DNA from: Blautia hydrogenotrophica DSM 10507
GTDB lineage: Bacteria; Bacillota; Clostridia; Lachnospirales; Lachnospiraceae
Length of the DNA stretch: 64,000 bases
Direction: 5' to 3'
NCBI RefSeq assembly: GCF_034356035.1
Contig: NZ_CP136423.1
Coordinates: 2,604,001-2,668,000, forward strand
Shown here: piece by piece, positions 47,775 to 55,164 of the stretch
Layout of the letters: every line of letters begins with the position of its first letter
How positions within the stretch are numbered: position 1 is the stretch's first letter
Notes under the pieces: model-generated
The model's database searches: none
The model's input: only the letters and a program-made list of their open reading frames with translations
Told to the model about the DNA's origin: nothing
Translations under genes and position numbers: made by a program

Positions 47775-48260
47775 ATGAGAAAGAAACTTGTTGCTTTATT
47801 ATTTGTGGGAGCCTTGGCATTATCTATAGTTGCATGCAGCGGTGAATCTGGCAGTTCTTCTAATGATGCCTCTAAAACAGAAACGACCGAAGAATCGCAG
47901 CCTGAGGTCACATATCAAACAATTCTAGATGACTATACAAAACAAATTCAGGATGCCACACCAGGACTCATCGAAGAGTACAATTCTGAATCAGCAGATA
48001 TTACCAACGATCTCAATGCTCTGGCCGAATTATCCAATAGCAAAGTAGAAAAACTTGCAGAAATCTGTAATACTGGCGTAGAAGAAATGGCAGAACTTAT
48101 GACAAAAAACGGAGATGAATACGAAACTTACGAAGAGTGGGCCGGAAAATTGCAGGATGTTTATATGGAATATTCTAAGCAAATTACAGATGCTTATACT
48201 AATTCAACATCTGGTATGAGTACTGAAGATTTAATGAATTCATTAGAATCTCTACAATAA
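47775..48260 (+). CDS. Prophage lipoprotein
   Basis: The 161-residue protein begins 'MRKKLVALLFVGALALSIVA' followed by Cys21, a type II signal peptide with lipobox IVAC. A Ser/Thr/Glu-rich linker and a helical domain ('EYNSESADITNDLNALAELS') follow. Lipoproteins in prophage lysogeny modules sometimes block DNA entry of related phages (superinfection exclusion), as Ltp of TP-J34 does. That role is inferred from place and type only. AAGGAG lies 8 bases before the ATG. Confidence 0.8.
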   Translation: MRKKLVALLFVGALALSIVACSGESGSSSNDASKTETTEESQPEVTYQTILDDYTKQIQDATPGLIEEYNSESADITNDLNALAELSNSKVEKLAEICNTGVEEMAELMTKNGDEYETYEEWAGKLQDVYMEYSKQITDAYTNSTSGMSTEDLMNSLESLQ

Positions 48261-48339
48261 ACACATCTTCCCTGCCTTCGGGCAGGGAGATACTTTGACA
48301 ATATAATATACTTACCCGGGCAGCCGATAGGGTGTAAAT

Positions 48340-48374
48340 ACCGCCGTTTCTGAGCCTTGCAGAAAGGAGGCGGT
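48340..48374 (+). promoter_or_regulatory. Hairpin that masks the Hol-Tox ribosome binding site
   Basis: ACCGCC pairs with GGCGGT and TTTCTG with CAGAAA, which folds AAGGAGG into the stem just before the toxin ATG. Such masking is typical of type I toxin mRNAs. Confidence 0.65.
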
Positions 48375-48378
48375 TTCT

Positions 48379-48462
48379 ATGAGTACATATGAAGAATTCA
48401 TGATTATTTTGGCAGCTTGTAATTTACTTGTAATGATTCTTAATTATACCCATAGAAAATAG
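48379..48462 (+). CDS. Hol-Tox type I toxin peptide (27 aa)
   Basis: The 27-residue peptide begins MSTYEEFMIILAACNLLVM and ends LNYTHRK. The MxTYExxxxxL start, one hydrophobic helix and basic tail fit the putative holin-like toxin family (Hol_Tox, PF16935) of Firmicutes. AGAAAGGAGG lies 9 bases upstream inside a hairpin. The gene ends in a terminator shared with a convergent antisense RNA. A TTGACA at 48295 stands only 6 bases before TATACT, so the toxin promoter may be damaged. Confidence 0.75.
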   Translation: MSTYEEFMIILAACNLLVMILNYTHRK

Positions 48463-48497
48463 CACCCCCGCTCTGGTAAAGTAAAGGTGCTATTTTC
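48455..48497. terminator. Bidirectional terminator of the Hol-Tox locus
   Basis: GAAAATAGCACC (48455-48466) and GGTGCTATTTTC (48486-48497) form a 12-bp perfect stem with A/T-rich ends usable on both strands. It overlaps the last codons of the toxin. Confidence 0.8.
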
Positions 48498-48555
48498 AGT
48501 ACATTATTTCGCCGGAAACGGATAGGTGTGAACTATCGTATCGGCTTCCTTGTTA
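48455..48555 (-). ncRNA. Candidate antisense RNA antitoxin of the Hol-Tox locus
   Basis: A perfect minus-strand promoter (TTGACA 48584-48589, 17 bases, TATAAT 48561-48566) would start an RNA near 48554 that runs toward the toxin and ends at the shared terminator. It therefore overlaps the 3' end of the toxin mRNA. A GATAGG(G)TGT(A/G)AA element in it (48528-48542) repeats one in the toxin leader (48325-48338). Confidence 0.7.
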
Positions 48556-48594
48556 AGTATATTATATGTCAATGCAAATTATTTGTCAAACGTA

Positions 48595-48640
48595 AAAACC
48601 GCCCCTGTGTTAACGCACCGGATCGGTCACATACCCGAAT
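48595..48640 (+). repeat. AAAAACCGCCCC hairpin repeat, copy 1
   Basis: AAAACCGCCCCTGTGTTAAC... folds as ACCG/CGGT and GTG/CAC and is followed by CACATACCCGAA. Similar units lie at 49958-49990 and 50851-50900. Each stands before an accessory gene (AbiF-like, KilA-N, integrase). Confidence 0.5.
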
Positions 48641-48749
48641 ACTTTCCATTAATGAATATCCAAAACTATACGGGAATGCTTTATAACCAATTAACTGCGA
48701 AATCGATTATATAAATTCTATAGTGCAAAGGAAAGAAAGGCGTTGCTAT

Positions 48750-49754
48750 ATGAAGAATGACAAATTCTTTTTAACTTATAATCAGCAAATGAGAAAACTT
48801 AGAAATGATAAAAATATTATCTGTAATGGTTCGTTAGATAAGAAAATTTTAGTGCGTGCTGGTTATTTCAATATTGTAAATGGATATAAAAATCCGTTCA
48901 TTAGCGGTTGTGATGCCGGCGGAAATCACATATATATTTCCGGCACATCATTAAGTCAGCTACAATCTGTAAAAAAGTTTGATGAACAGTTACGTTCTTT
49001 CCTTTTGCGCTATATTACTCAAGTAGAGGAAGAAACTAGAACACTATCAGGTTATAAGTTTGACGAATGTAATGATAATGGAAATATTCCTTGGTATGAT
49101 ACAACTGCTTATAATCCAAGAAAATCTTTACAAGATAAAATGAACGTTATTTCAAAAGCTTATAGTGAGTTGAGCAAAAGCAAACTTGATTATGTAAAGT
49201 TTTATATGGAAAATCATAAGCAGATTCCTACTTGGATTATGTTTAAAGTTGTAAATTTTTCCACCTTTATAGATTTAATAAATGTTAGCAAAATGGATGT
49301 TTCGCATTCGTTGTGTCATCTTTATGGATTAACAGATAAAAAAGGACTATCTAACGTAAAACTGTTAATCGGGAGTCTTCATTGGATGCGGACAATAAGA
49401 AACTCCTGCGCCCATAATGAACGTATTTACTGTTTAACTAGAAAACCAGATAAATCTCGAAATTCGGGCAGAGTTCTCGAAAGTTATTTTCGTATGCTTG
49501 GTAATAATTATACTAGGGATCTGGAACAAAAAGTATTTGATTTAATAGTATATTTCAAATATTACCTTCCTCAAAGAGAATACAAAGCGTTCATTTCTGA
49601 GCTGAAAACTATGTTAAATGATTTACAATCTAAAATCCATCCACATGCTTTTAAGACAATACGCGGACAAATTGGTATCAAACATCTAAATGATTTAGAT
49701 AGGTTGCTTTCCTTTCCGAAAAACGAGATAGAATATAATAAATTTGATAAGTAG
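48750..49754 (+). CDS. AbiF/AbiD-like abortive infection protein (Abi_2 family, HEPN)
   Basis: The protein of 334 residues begins 'MKNDKFFLTYNQQMRKLRND', continues 'RAGYFNIVNGYKNPF' and has 'LHWMRTIRNSCAHNERIYCL', with the HEPN RNase motif R217-x4-H222. These are features of the Abi_2 (AbiD/AbiF) family of abortive infection proteins. AbiF proteins are linked to a conserved non-coding RNA that acts as antitoxin, and are considered relatives of the ancestor of Cas13. ATG 48750 is chosen over a GTG at 48723 because GGAAAGAAAGG would lie inside the gene. A two-hairpin RNA candidate lies 130 bases downstream. Confidence 0.85.
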   Translation: MKNDKFFLTYNQQMRKLRNDKNIICNGSLDKKILVRAGYFNIVNGYKNPFISGCDAGGNHIYISGTSLSQLQSVKKFDEQLRSFLLRYITQVEEETRTLSGYKFDECNDNGNIPWYDTTAYNPRKSLQDKMNVISKAYSELSKSKLDYVKFYMENHKQIPTWIMFKVVNFSTFIDLINVSKMDVSHSLCHLYGLTDKKGLSNVKLLIGSLHWMRTIRNSCAHNERIYCLTRKPDKSRNSGRVLESYFRMLGNNYTRDLEQKVFDLIVYFKYYLPQREYKAFISELKTMLNDLQSKIHPHAFKTIRGQIGIKHLNDLDRLLSFPKNEIEYNKFDK

Positions 49755-49867
49755 TATTTAGATGCATCAACACATAACAAAATAGTAAATATCATAGTCA
49801 AAAAAAACATTAAAACACTTAAAATAATATATTTTAATATATTGTAATATATTTTTGTTTATAGTAG

Positions 49868-49941
49868 TATACTTGTGTAGAGAGAACCATATTGATTATG
49901 GTTGAAAGGCACTCATGCAAGTATTTGTATGGGTGCTTTTT
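49868..49941 (+). ncRNA. Candidate abiF-linked structured RNA
   Basis: After a TATACT box (49868-49873) comes a compact two-hairpin sequence. Stem 1 is AACCATA/TATGGTT with a TTGAT loop (49885-49903). Stem 2 is a 12-bp stem GCACTCATGCAA/TTGTATGGGTGC with a GTAT loop (49909-49936), followed by TTTTT. There is no reading frame in it. It lies between the AbiF-like and KilA-N genes. It has its own promoter-like box and terminator, as expected of a separate small RNA such as an RNA antitoxin. Confidence 0.6.
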
Positions 49942-49957
49942 ACTTTTACCAGAAATT

Positions 49958-49990
49958 AAAACCGCCCCTGCGCCAACAGGAGTTGCCACA
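49958..49990 (+). repeat. AAAACCGCCCC repeat, copy 2
   Basis: AAAACCGCCCCTGCGCCAAC followed by AGGAGTTGCCACA repeats the units at 48595 and 50851. It stands just before the ribosome site of the KilA-N gene. Confidence 0.5.
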
Positions 49991-50010
49991 AAAGGAAGAA
50001 GGTGTATATA

Positions 50011-50853
50011 ATGAAAATAAATGCAAACGGAACTGAAATATCTGTAATATTAAATCAGGGTAATACGCGCGATTACATTTCCCTTACCGATATTGCCAAA
50101 CGGAAAAACACAGATGACCCAAGAATTGTAATATCTAACTGGATGAGTTCTTATTCAACAATAGATTTCCTGGCAACTTGGGAAAGTTTATATAATCCTA
50201 ATTTTAACCGTATGGAATTCCAGACGGTTAGAAGTGAACCTGGGCGCCTAATTATGACACCGAAACAATGGATAGAGCGTATGTCCGCTATTGGTATTAC
50301 ATCACATGCCGGCCGATACGGTGGTACTTATGCTCATTCAGATATAGCGTTTGAATTTGCTTCGTGGATATCCCCGGAATTTAAACTATACATAATAAAG
50401 GATTACCAACGACTTAAGCTAGAAGAGTCCAAACGTCTTGAAATCGGATGGGATACGAAAAGGGAACTATCAAAAATCAATTATCGCATCCACACAGATG
50501 CAATAAAAGAATTTCTCATTACTCCAGAACTTACAAAGCAAGAGAAAAGTTATAAATATGCCACAGAAGCAGACATATTGAATATGGCTTTGTTTGGAAA
50601 AACAGCAAAGCAATGGAGAGAAGAAACTGGAAATAAAAAATTAAATATGCGTGATTTTGCCAGCGTAGAACAACTCATTGTCTTGGTAAATCTTGAGAGC
50701 TTAAACGCTGACTTAATTCGTCAGGGGCTTCCAACTGAAGAAAGAGTACAGAAATTAAGAAGTGTGGCTTATTATCAGTTGAAATCATTGGAAAACAGCA
50801 ATGCTGCCAACCGATTGAAAGAAAACATAAAGAAACAAATTGAGCAAAAATAA
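50011..50853 (+). CDS. KilA-N domain DNA-binding protein
   Basis: The protein of 280 residues begins MKINANGTEISVILNQGNTR and has a KilA-N domain at residues 15-125: 'YISLTDIAKRKNTDDPRIVI', 'ISNWMSSYSTIDFLATWESL', 'GGTYAHSDIAFEFASWISPE'. The rest is helical ('AEDILNMALFGKTAKQW'-like). KilA-N proteins serve as phage antirepressors or regulators. ATG 50011 has AAGGAAGAAGG upstream. It lies between the abiF-linked RNA and the integrase gene, and could control either. Confidence 0.82.
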   Translation: MKINANGTEISVILNQGNTRDYISLTDIAKRKNTDDPRIVISNWMSSYSTIDFLATWESLYNPNFNRMEFQTVRSEPGRLIMTPKQWIERMSAIGITSHAGRYGGTYAHSDIAFEFASWISPEFKLYIIKDYQRLKLEESKRLEIGWDTKRELSKINYRIHTDAIKEFLITPELTKQEKSYKYATEADILNMALFGKTAKQWREETGNKKLNMRDFASVEQLIVLVNLESLNADLIRQGLPTEERVQKLRSVAYYQLKSLENSNAANRLKENIKKQIEQK

Positions 50854-50900
50854 AAACCGCCCCAGTGCGCCAACACCAGAGCGGCCACATATCCGAAGAT
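50851..50900 (+). repeat. AAAAACCGCCCC hairpin repeat, copy 3
   Basis: AAAACCGCCCCAGTGCGCCA is followed by ACACCAGAGCGGCCACATATCCGAA. CCGC/GCGG and GTG/CAC pair. It closely matches copy 1. Confidence 0.5.
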
Positions 50901-50988
50901 ATGCAAGTACTTTGATCGGTAATATTGTATCATCTTCGGACAGCCCCCGCAAGCGGAACACTCGTTCGCGCTGGCTGTTATTTTTATA
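50893..50988 (+). promoter_or_regulatory. Structured leader and terminator before the integrase gene
   Basis: TCCGAAGAT pairs with ATCTTCGGA (50894-50940), and ACAGCC pairs with GGCTGT followed by TATTTTT (50940-50988). The second hairpin is an intrinsic terminator, so transcription from upstream is cut before int. Confidence 0.55.
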
Positions 50989-51010
50989 CCCAAAAGGAGG
51001 ATGATATAGA

Positions 51011-52237
51011 ATGGGTGAACTACGAACACGAAAGAGAGGAAAGACCTGGGAATACAGCTTCGAAGGAGCCAAAATTGACGGAAAAAGAAAACCAATATCC
51101 AAGGGCGGATTCCGCACCAAAGCAGACGCCCTAAATGCGGGCATAAAAGCAAAGGCAGAATACGACAGCGGCGGACGCGTCTTCACTCCCTCTGCAATCA
51201 GCCTGTCGGATTACCTGGACTACTGGTACAAAAGATATGCCAGCAAATTAACATACAAGACACAGGATACCTACAAAAATCATATCCGTCTGCATATCAA
51301 GCCCTACCTGGGCAGTTACCGGATTTCCAGCCTGGAACCGGATGTTATCCAGGAATGGGTGGATGAGGTCCTTCACTCACAAAAAAAGCTTGCAAGACAG
51401 TCCATTGCAAACATTCTGGGAGTACTGTCAGGAGCTTTAAACTATGCCGTACAGCCTTTAAGGTACATACGCAGCAATCCTTGTATCTATGTAAAAATAC
51501 CGGATATTAAGGTGGACAAGAAAGCCAAAGACCATACGGACTTTGTTCTCTCAAAAGAAGACTGGAAGCAAATTAAAGAATATTTCTCTTCTGCTCCTGA
51601 GAGTCATTCGTATCTCTTCTTTCCTCTGATTGTCGGATACCATACCGGGGAGAGAATCGGAGAGATCTTCGGCACAGATCTGCTTGCTGACTACAATCCT
51701 GTTCGGCATACTTTGTCTGTCTCGCATCAGCTCCAAAAACAGAAGGGAATTCTGCTGTACACAAATCCAAAGTATGATTCCTTCCGGATAAACAAAATTG
51801 ATTCCTTACTCGAGGCTGAAATCCAAAAAGAACTAAAAAGAAGGGAATGTGATCGGCTGCGCTACAGGGAATACTATAAAAATACCTACCTGCTGCCGGA
51901 CAACACAATCGTCCAGCTGCCCGCGGACTCTCAGGTGCCTGACAGTTACCAGGAGATCTGGCCGCTCGGTGTAAAACAAGACGGTACCATCCTGACCACT
52001 GAACATGCGAAGCATATGTCCAGAATCGTCAAAGACAAGGTCGGCATAGAATTATTCCATCCACACTGCCTGCGTCACACACACGGCACCATTCTGGCCC
52101 AGAGCGGCGCTTCGCCAAAGACCATCATGGAACGCCTCGGACATAAGAATATCAAAGTCACAATGGAGCGGTACGTGTTCAATACAGAAGAGATGCAGAA
52201 CCAGGCAGTCTCCCTGTTTGAAAACGCCATAAAATAG
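51011..52237 (+). CDS. int: Phage integrase (tyrosine recombinase)
   Basis: The 408-residue protein has three parts. An N-terminal arm-binding domain (1-60, 'GKTWEYSFEGAKIDGKRKPI') is followed by a SAM-like core-binding domain (65-165, 'TQDTYKNHIRLHIKPYLGSY'). The catalytic domain holds Arg in 'GYHTGERIGEIFGTDL', His-x-x-Arg in 'HPHCLRHTHGTILA' and Tyr in 'LGHKNIKVTMERYVF'. It catalyses prophage insertion and excision at the 34-bp att core 90 bases downstream. Arm repeats flank both ends of the prophage. Confidence 0.95.
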   Translation: MGELRTRKRGKTWEYSFEGAKIDGKRKPISKGGFRTKADALNAGIKAKAEYDSGGRVFTPSAISLSDYLDYWYKRYASKLTYKTQDTYKNHIRLHIKPYLGSYRISSLEPDVIQEWVDEVLHSQKKLARQSIANILGVLSGALNYAVQPLRYIRSNPCIYVKIPDIKVDKKAKDHTDFVLSKEDWKQIKEYFSSAPESHSYLFFPLIVGYHTGERIGEIFGTDLLADYNPVRHTLSVSHQLQKQKGILLYTNPKYDSFRINKIDSLLEAEIQKELKRRECDRLRYREYYKNTYLLPDNTIVQLPADSQVPDSYQEIWPLGVKQDGTILTTEHAKHMSRIVKDKVGIELFHPHCLRHTHGTILAQSGASPKTIMERLGHKNIKVTMERYVFNTEEMQNQAVSLFENAIK

Positions 52238-52239
52238 AG

Positions 52240-52283
52240 TTTGCCTACCATGAAAATTTTGGTAGGCAAATGGTAGGCAAAAC
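52240..52283 (+). repeat. Integrase arm-type repeats, right end, doubling as int terminator
   Basis: TTTGCCTACC (52240-52249, inverted) and two direct copies of GGTAGGCAAA (52261-52281) match the pair at 8646-8666. The inverted and direct copies also pair as a stem (AGAGTTTGCCTACCAT with TGGTAGGCAAAACTCT), followed by ATTTTT, so the same DNA ends int transcription. Confidence 0.72.
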
Positions 52284-52327
52284 TCTATTTTTCTTATTCA
52301 AAAATCCCGCAAACCCTTGATTTTACA

Positions 52328-52361
52328 GGCTTAGTACTCCAAGGTCTCCATATACTTCATA
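52328..52361. other. attR core (34 bp)
   Basis: This is identical to 8472-8505. Bases 52331-52361 are the last codons and stop of the CdaR/PucR-family gene, so integration left that gene's reading frame intact. Confidence 0.93.
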
Positions 52362-53416
52362 TAACGTACTACCATCAAAGCAATTTTAAACGTTATCGCA
52401 TCCTCGAACACTCTCAGATCCAGTCCCGTACTCTTCTGTAATTTATCTAAACGATACACAAGAGTGTTCCTGTGAATATACAACTGCCTTGATGTCTCAG
52501 ACACATTCAGACTATTCTCAAAAAATTTATCAATCGTCACCAATGTCTCCTCGTCAAAGTCATCCGGCGACTTGTTCTCAAAGATTTCCTTAATAAACAT
52601 TTTGCAAAGGGGAATTGGCAACTGATAGATCAGTCTTCCTATTCCAAGAGAACTGTACGCGATGACCTCCCTCTCCCCGAAAAAGATCTTTCCTACATCC
52701 AGTGCCATCCTTGCCTCTTTGTAAGAACGTGAGACCTCCTTCAACTCTTTTACAATTGTTCCATAGGCAATATGTGTTCCGGGCTGCTTATTTAGACCAA
52801 GAGTCGTCAGAATGGTTTCGGAGAGTCTATCCATCTCCGCATACCCCTCATTTTCCGCCAACTCTTTAACTATGATAATGCTCTTCTCGTCCACAGCAGT
52901 GATAAAATCTTTACTTTTTCCTCCAAACAGGCACTTTACACTTTCTATAGAATTGTGATCTTTTTCCTGCATCGTCTCTAGGATTAAAACGACTCTGGGC
53001 ACATCCGCCTCAATGTGAAGTTTTTTAGCTCGATTATAGATATCCACCAGCAACAGGTTATCTAGCAGAAGGTTTTTGATAAAGCTGTCTTTGTCAAAGC
53101 GCTCTTTATAAGCCACTATCAGATTTTGTATCTGAAAAGCAGCCAGCTTTCCCACCATATATGTATCCTCGTCTTCTCCATGAACCACTAAAATATACTC
53201 CAGCTGATGGTCATCGCAAACTTTGAAATACTGATACCCTTTTACCAGTTGGCTGTCTGCCTGTGAATTCGCAAATGCCTGCACATCCACCTGATTAATC
53301 ACATAATCTGTAAAAGTGGAAGCGAGCACTTTTCCCTCTGTGTCAATTACGCAAAATTCTGTCCTAGAGATCTCTTTAAGTCCCTCTAACGTATTCTGAA
53401 GTACCTGATTCGATAT
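52331..53416 (-). CDS. CdaR/PucR-family transcriptional regulator
   Basis: The protein of 361 residues begins 'MISNQVLQNTLEGLKEISRT' (sensor domain, about 1-130), has a GGDEF-like middle and ends with a PucR C-terminal helix-turn-helix 'NVSETSRQLYIHRNTLVYRL'. CdaR-type regulators answer to sugar diacids or other metabolites. A GTG at 53482 is possible, but ATG 53416 has AAGGGA upstream and matches the family start. It is divergent from an MFS transporter gene, its likely target. Its last codons lie in the prophage att core. Confidence 0.88.
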   Translation of the reverse strand: MSNQVLQNTLEGLKEISRTEFCVIDTEGKVLASTFTDYVINQVDVQAFANSQADSQLVKGYQYFKVCDDHQLEYILVVHGEDEDTYMVGKLAAFQIQNLIVAYKERFDKDSFIKNLLLDNLLLVDIYNRAKKLHIEADVPRVVLILETMQEKDHNSIESVKCLFGGKSKDFITAVDEKSIIIVKELAENEGYAEMDRLSETILTTLGLNKQPGTHIAYGTIVKELKEVSRSYKEARMALDVGKIFFGEREVIAYSSLGIGRLIYQLPIPLCKMFIKEIFENKSPDDFDEETLVTIDKFFENSLNVSETSRQLYIHRNTLVYRLDKLQKSTGLDLRVFEDAITFKIALMVVRYMKYMETLEY

Positions 53417-53490
53417 CATAAGCTCAATCCCTTCTCGTAAAAGTGTATGTTCCCCTATTTCTCTTCTATTTATTATTTTCACATACCTAG

Positions 53491-53745
53491 TCTTATTTTA
53501 TAACAAAATAGACAAAAATAAAAGAGTAAATCGTAAAAAATTCATATATTTTTGTTAGATTTATCCAAAGTATTGCCCATTCTTATTTTAGAACAAAAAA
53601 TATTTTATTTGTATTATAAGAAATCTTTTTTAATATTTTTTGTATATTTTTACTGTTTTATAATATATTCTGATTTTTTGTATTTTTTAATTGATTTTTT
53701 ACAATTTTTATGATAATGTATGAATATATTAGAACATCGTTCTAT
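53491..53745. promoter_or_regulatory. Divergent control region between the CdaR/PucR-type and MFS genes
   Basis: This AT-rich gap has no gene. TCTTATTTTA(T/G)AACAAAA occurs at 53491-53508 and 53581-53598, 90 bases apart. TAGAAC-ATC-GTTCTA is a palindrome near 53730-53745. A TTGATT-17-TAATGT promoter (53691-53719) would drive the transporter gene. Confidence 0.55.
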
Positions 53746-53792
53746 CATTCAGAACAAACATTGATTAAGCAAACGTAAAGGGGGATGAAATT

Positions 53793-55073
53793 ATGTCAAT
53801 GAAACAAAGCAAACTGAAACTTCCAATCACTCTGTTATCTTTAGGCGCATGTTGGTCAATCGTCTATCTGATACCATTTATTCAATATATTTGGTACGAT
53901 CCTTTTCAAGAATTCATCGGAGCCACCAACACTCAGCTTGGTCTTTTAATTACGGTTTACGGCTTCGGAAATGTTTTCGGAGCTCCCATTGGCGGTTGGT
54001 TGGCTGACCGTTTTAATTACAAGTACATTTATGTTGCTTCTGTATTTCTAAACGGTGTTTTTTCACTTTTATTTGTCTTAAATCCGACCTACACCTTCGC
54101 TTTCCTAATGTGGATTGGATTCGCAGTAGCAAGTTTATTCTTAAACTACCCTACTCATATTAAAATCGTACGGGACTTGACCACAGACGAAAACCAAGGA
54201 AAAATCTTTGGTATGAATGAAACCTGTATCGGTATCTTTAATATTATTTTTAATGCCGTGATGATGCTCTTGTACGTAAAATTTATGGAAGGAATTGCCG
54301 GGATGAAAGCTGCAATTATCGGCATCGCTATTCTCTCTTTCGTTTTGACAGTCCTGATTGCCTTCGTGCTGGATAACCCCAAAGAAAAGCTTGCGAAAAA
54401 AGCTGCTGAGGCGACAGAAAAAACCAGCTTCTTAAAAGACGCCAAGGTGATTGTGAAATCTCCCGCGACCTGGCTGGTAGCCTTAAATGTATTCGCAGTA
54501 TATTCCTTCTTGAATACACTAACTTATTTTACTCCATATTTCACCGATGTTTTAGGAGTTACCGTTGTCTTCACCGGATGGGTAGCCATCGCCAGACAAC
54601 ACGGCATGACTTTGGTAGGCGCACCTGTAGGCGGTTTTCTCTCTGACCTTGTCAAATCACCGTCAAAAGTTCTATTAGGTGTCTATGCCGTCGGCGTCTT
54701 AGGACTGATCTATCTGATTCAGGCTGGTGAAGGCGTAGGCGCAGCATTCCTAATTGCTCTGACTTTGATTATGTCCGCTGCCGTATATATTGGACGCGGC
54801 TCCTACTACGCAACGGTCACGGAGGCAGGTGTCTCCCGTGAATACACCGCTTCTACTATCGGCTTGGTAGCAGCAGTTGGTTTCTCCCCCGACCTTTTCC
54901 AGTTCACCATGTATGGACACTGGCTAGATAATTATGGAAATGTTGCTTATACCTACATTTTCATATTCCAAACTATCGTGTTGATCGTTGGAGCCTTATC
55001 TGCTGCTGGCATCTTGTTCCTAAAAAAGAAACATACAGTTAATTCGTTTAATTCCTCTGAAGGAGTAGCCTAA
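53793..55073 (+). CDS. MFS transporter
   Basis: The 426-residue protein has 12 predicted membrane helices. The motif between helices 2 and 3 is 'GAPIGGWLADRFNYKYIYV', the MFS signature. A central loop (about 205-220, KEKLAKKAAEATEKTSF) divides the halves. The substrate is unknown. The divergent CdaR/PucR-type regulator suggests uptake of an organic acid or sugar acid. GGGGGATG lies 7 bases upstream of the start. Confidence 0.88.
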   Translation: MSMKQSKLKLPITLLSLGACWSIVYLIPFIQYIWYDPFQEFIGATNTQLGLLITVYGFGNVFGAPIGGWLADRFNYKYIYVASVFLNGVFSLLFVLNPTYTFAFLMWIGFAVASLFLNYPTHIKIVRDLTTDENQGKIFGMNETCIGIFNIIFNAVMMLLYVKFMEGIAGMKAAIIGIAILSFVLTVLIAFVLDNPKEKLAKKAAEATEKTSFLKDAKVIVKSPATWLVALNVFAVYSFLNTLTYFTPYFTDVLGVTVVFTGWVAIARQHGMTLVGAPVGGFLSDLVKSPSKVLLGVYAVGVLGLIYLIQAGEGVGAAFLIALTLIMSAAVYIGRGSYYATVTEAGVSREYTASTIGLVAAVGFSPDLFQFTMYGHWLDNYGNVAYTYIFIFQTIVLIVGALSAAGILFLKKKHTVNSFNSSEGVA

Positions 55074-55091
55074 TCAACCTCCTTCGTAAAC

Positions 55092-55128
55092 ACAGAAAAA
55101 GGACCATTGCGCGTGGTCCTTTTTCTGC
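55092..55128. terminator. Bidirectional terminator
   Basis: CAGAAAAAGGACCA and TGGTCCTTTTTCTG form a 14-bp perfect stem with a 7-base loop. It serves both the MFS gene and the convergent VWA gene. Confidence 0.88.
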
Positions 55129-55164
55129 GTGCAGCTAAGATGCCAAAACTCTTCCTTTTGTATC

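Larger units (their letters stand above)
8472..52361. mobile_element. Temperate siphovirus-type prophage integrated into the 3' end of a CdaR/PucR-family gene
   Basis: A perfect 34-bp repeat bounds the element (8472-8505 and 52328-52361). Inside are a tyrosine integrase at one end, lysogeny genes, replication genes, late regulator, terminase, head, tail, baseplate, holin and endolysin in canonical order. The excised circle would be 43,856 bp. All structural genes appear intact, which suggests that the prophage may be inducible. Two nonsense-interrupted genes, at 43.1 and 46.8 kb, are accessory. Confidence 0.95.

Noticed and set aside
48595..50900. CRISPR-like array, because three similar repeats occur in the region with an AbiF (Cas13-related) protein
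   Set aside because: There are only three diverged copies, about 0.9-1.4 kb apart, with genes between them and no spacers. There is no CRISPR array in the window.
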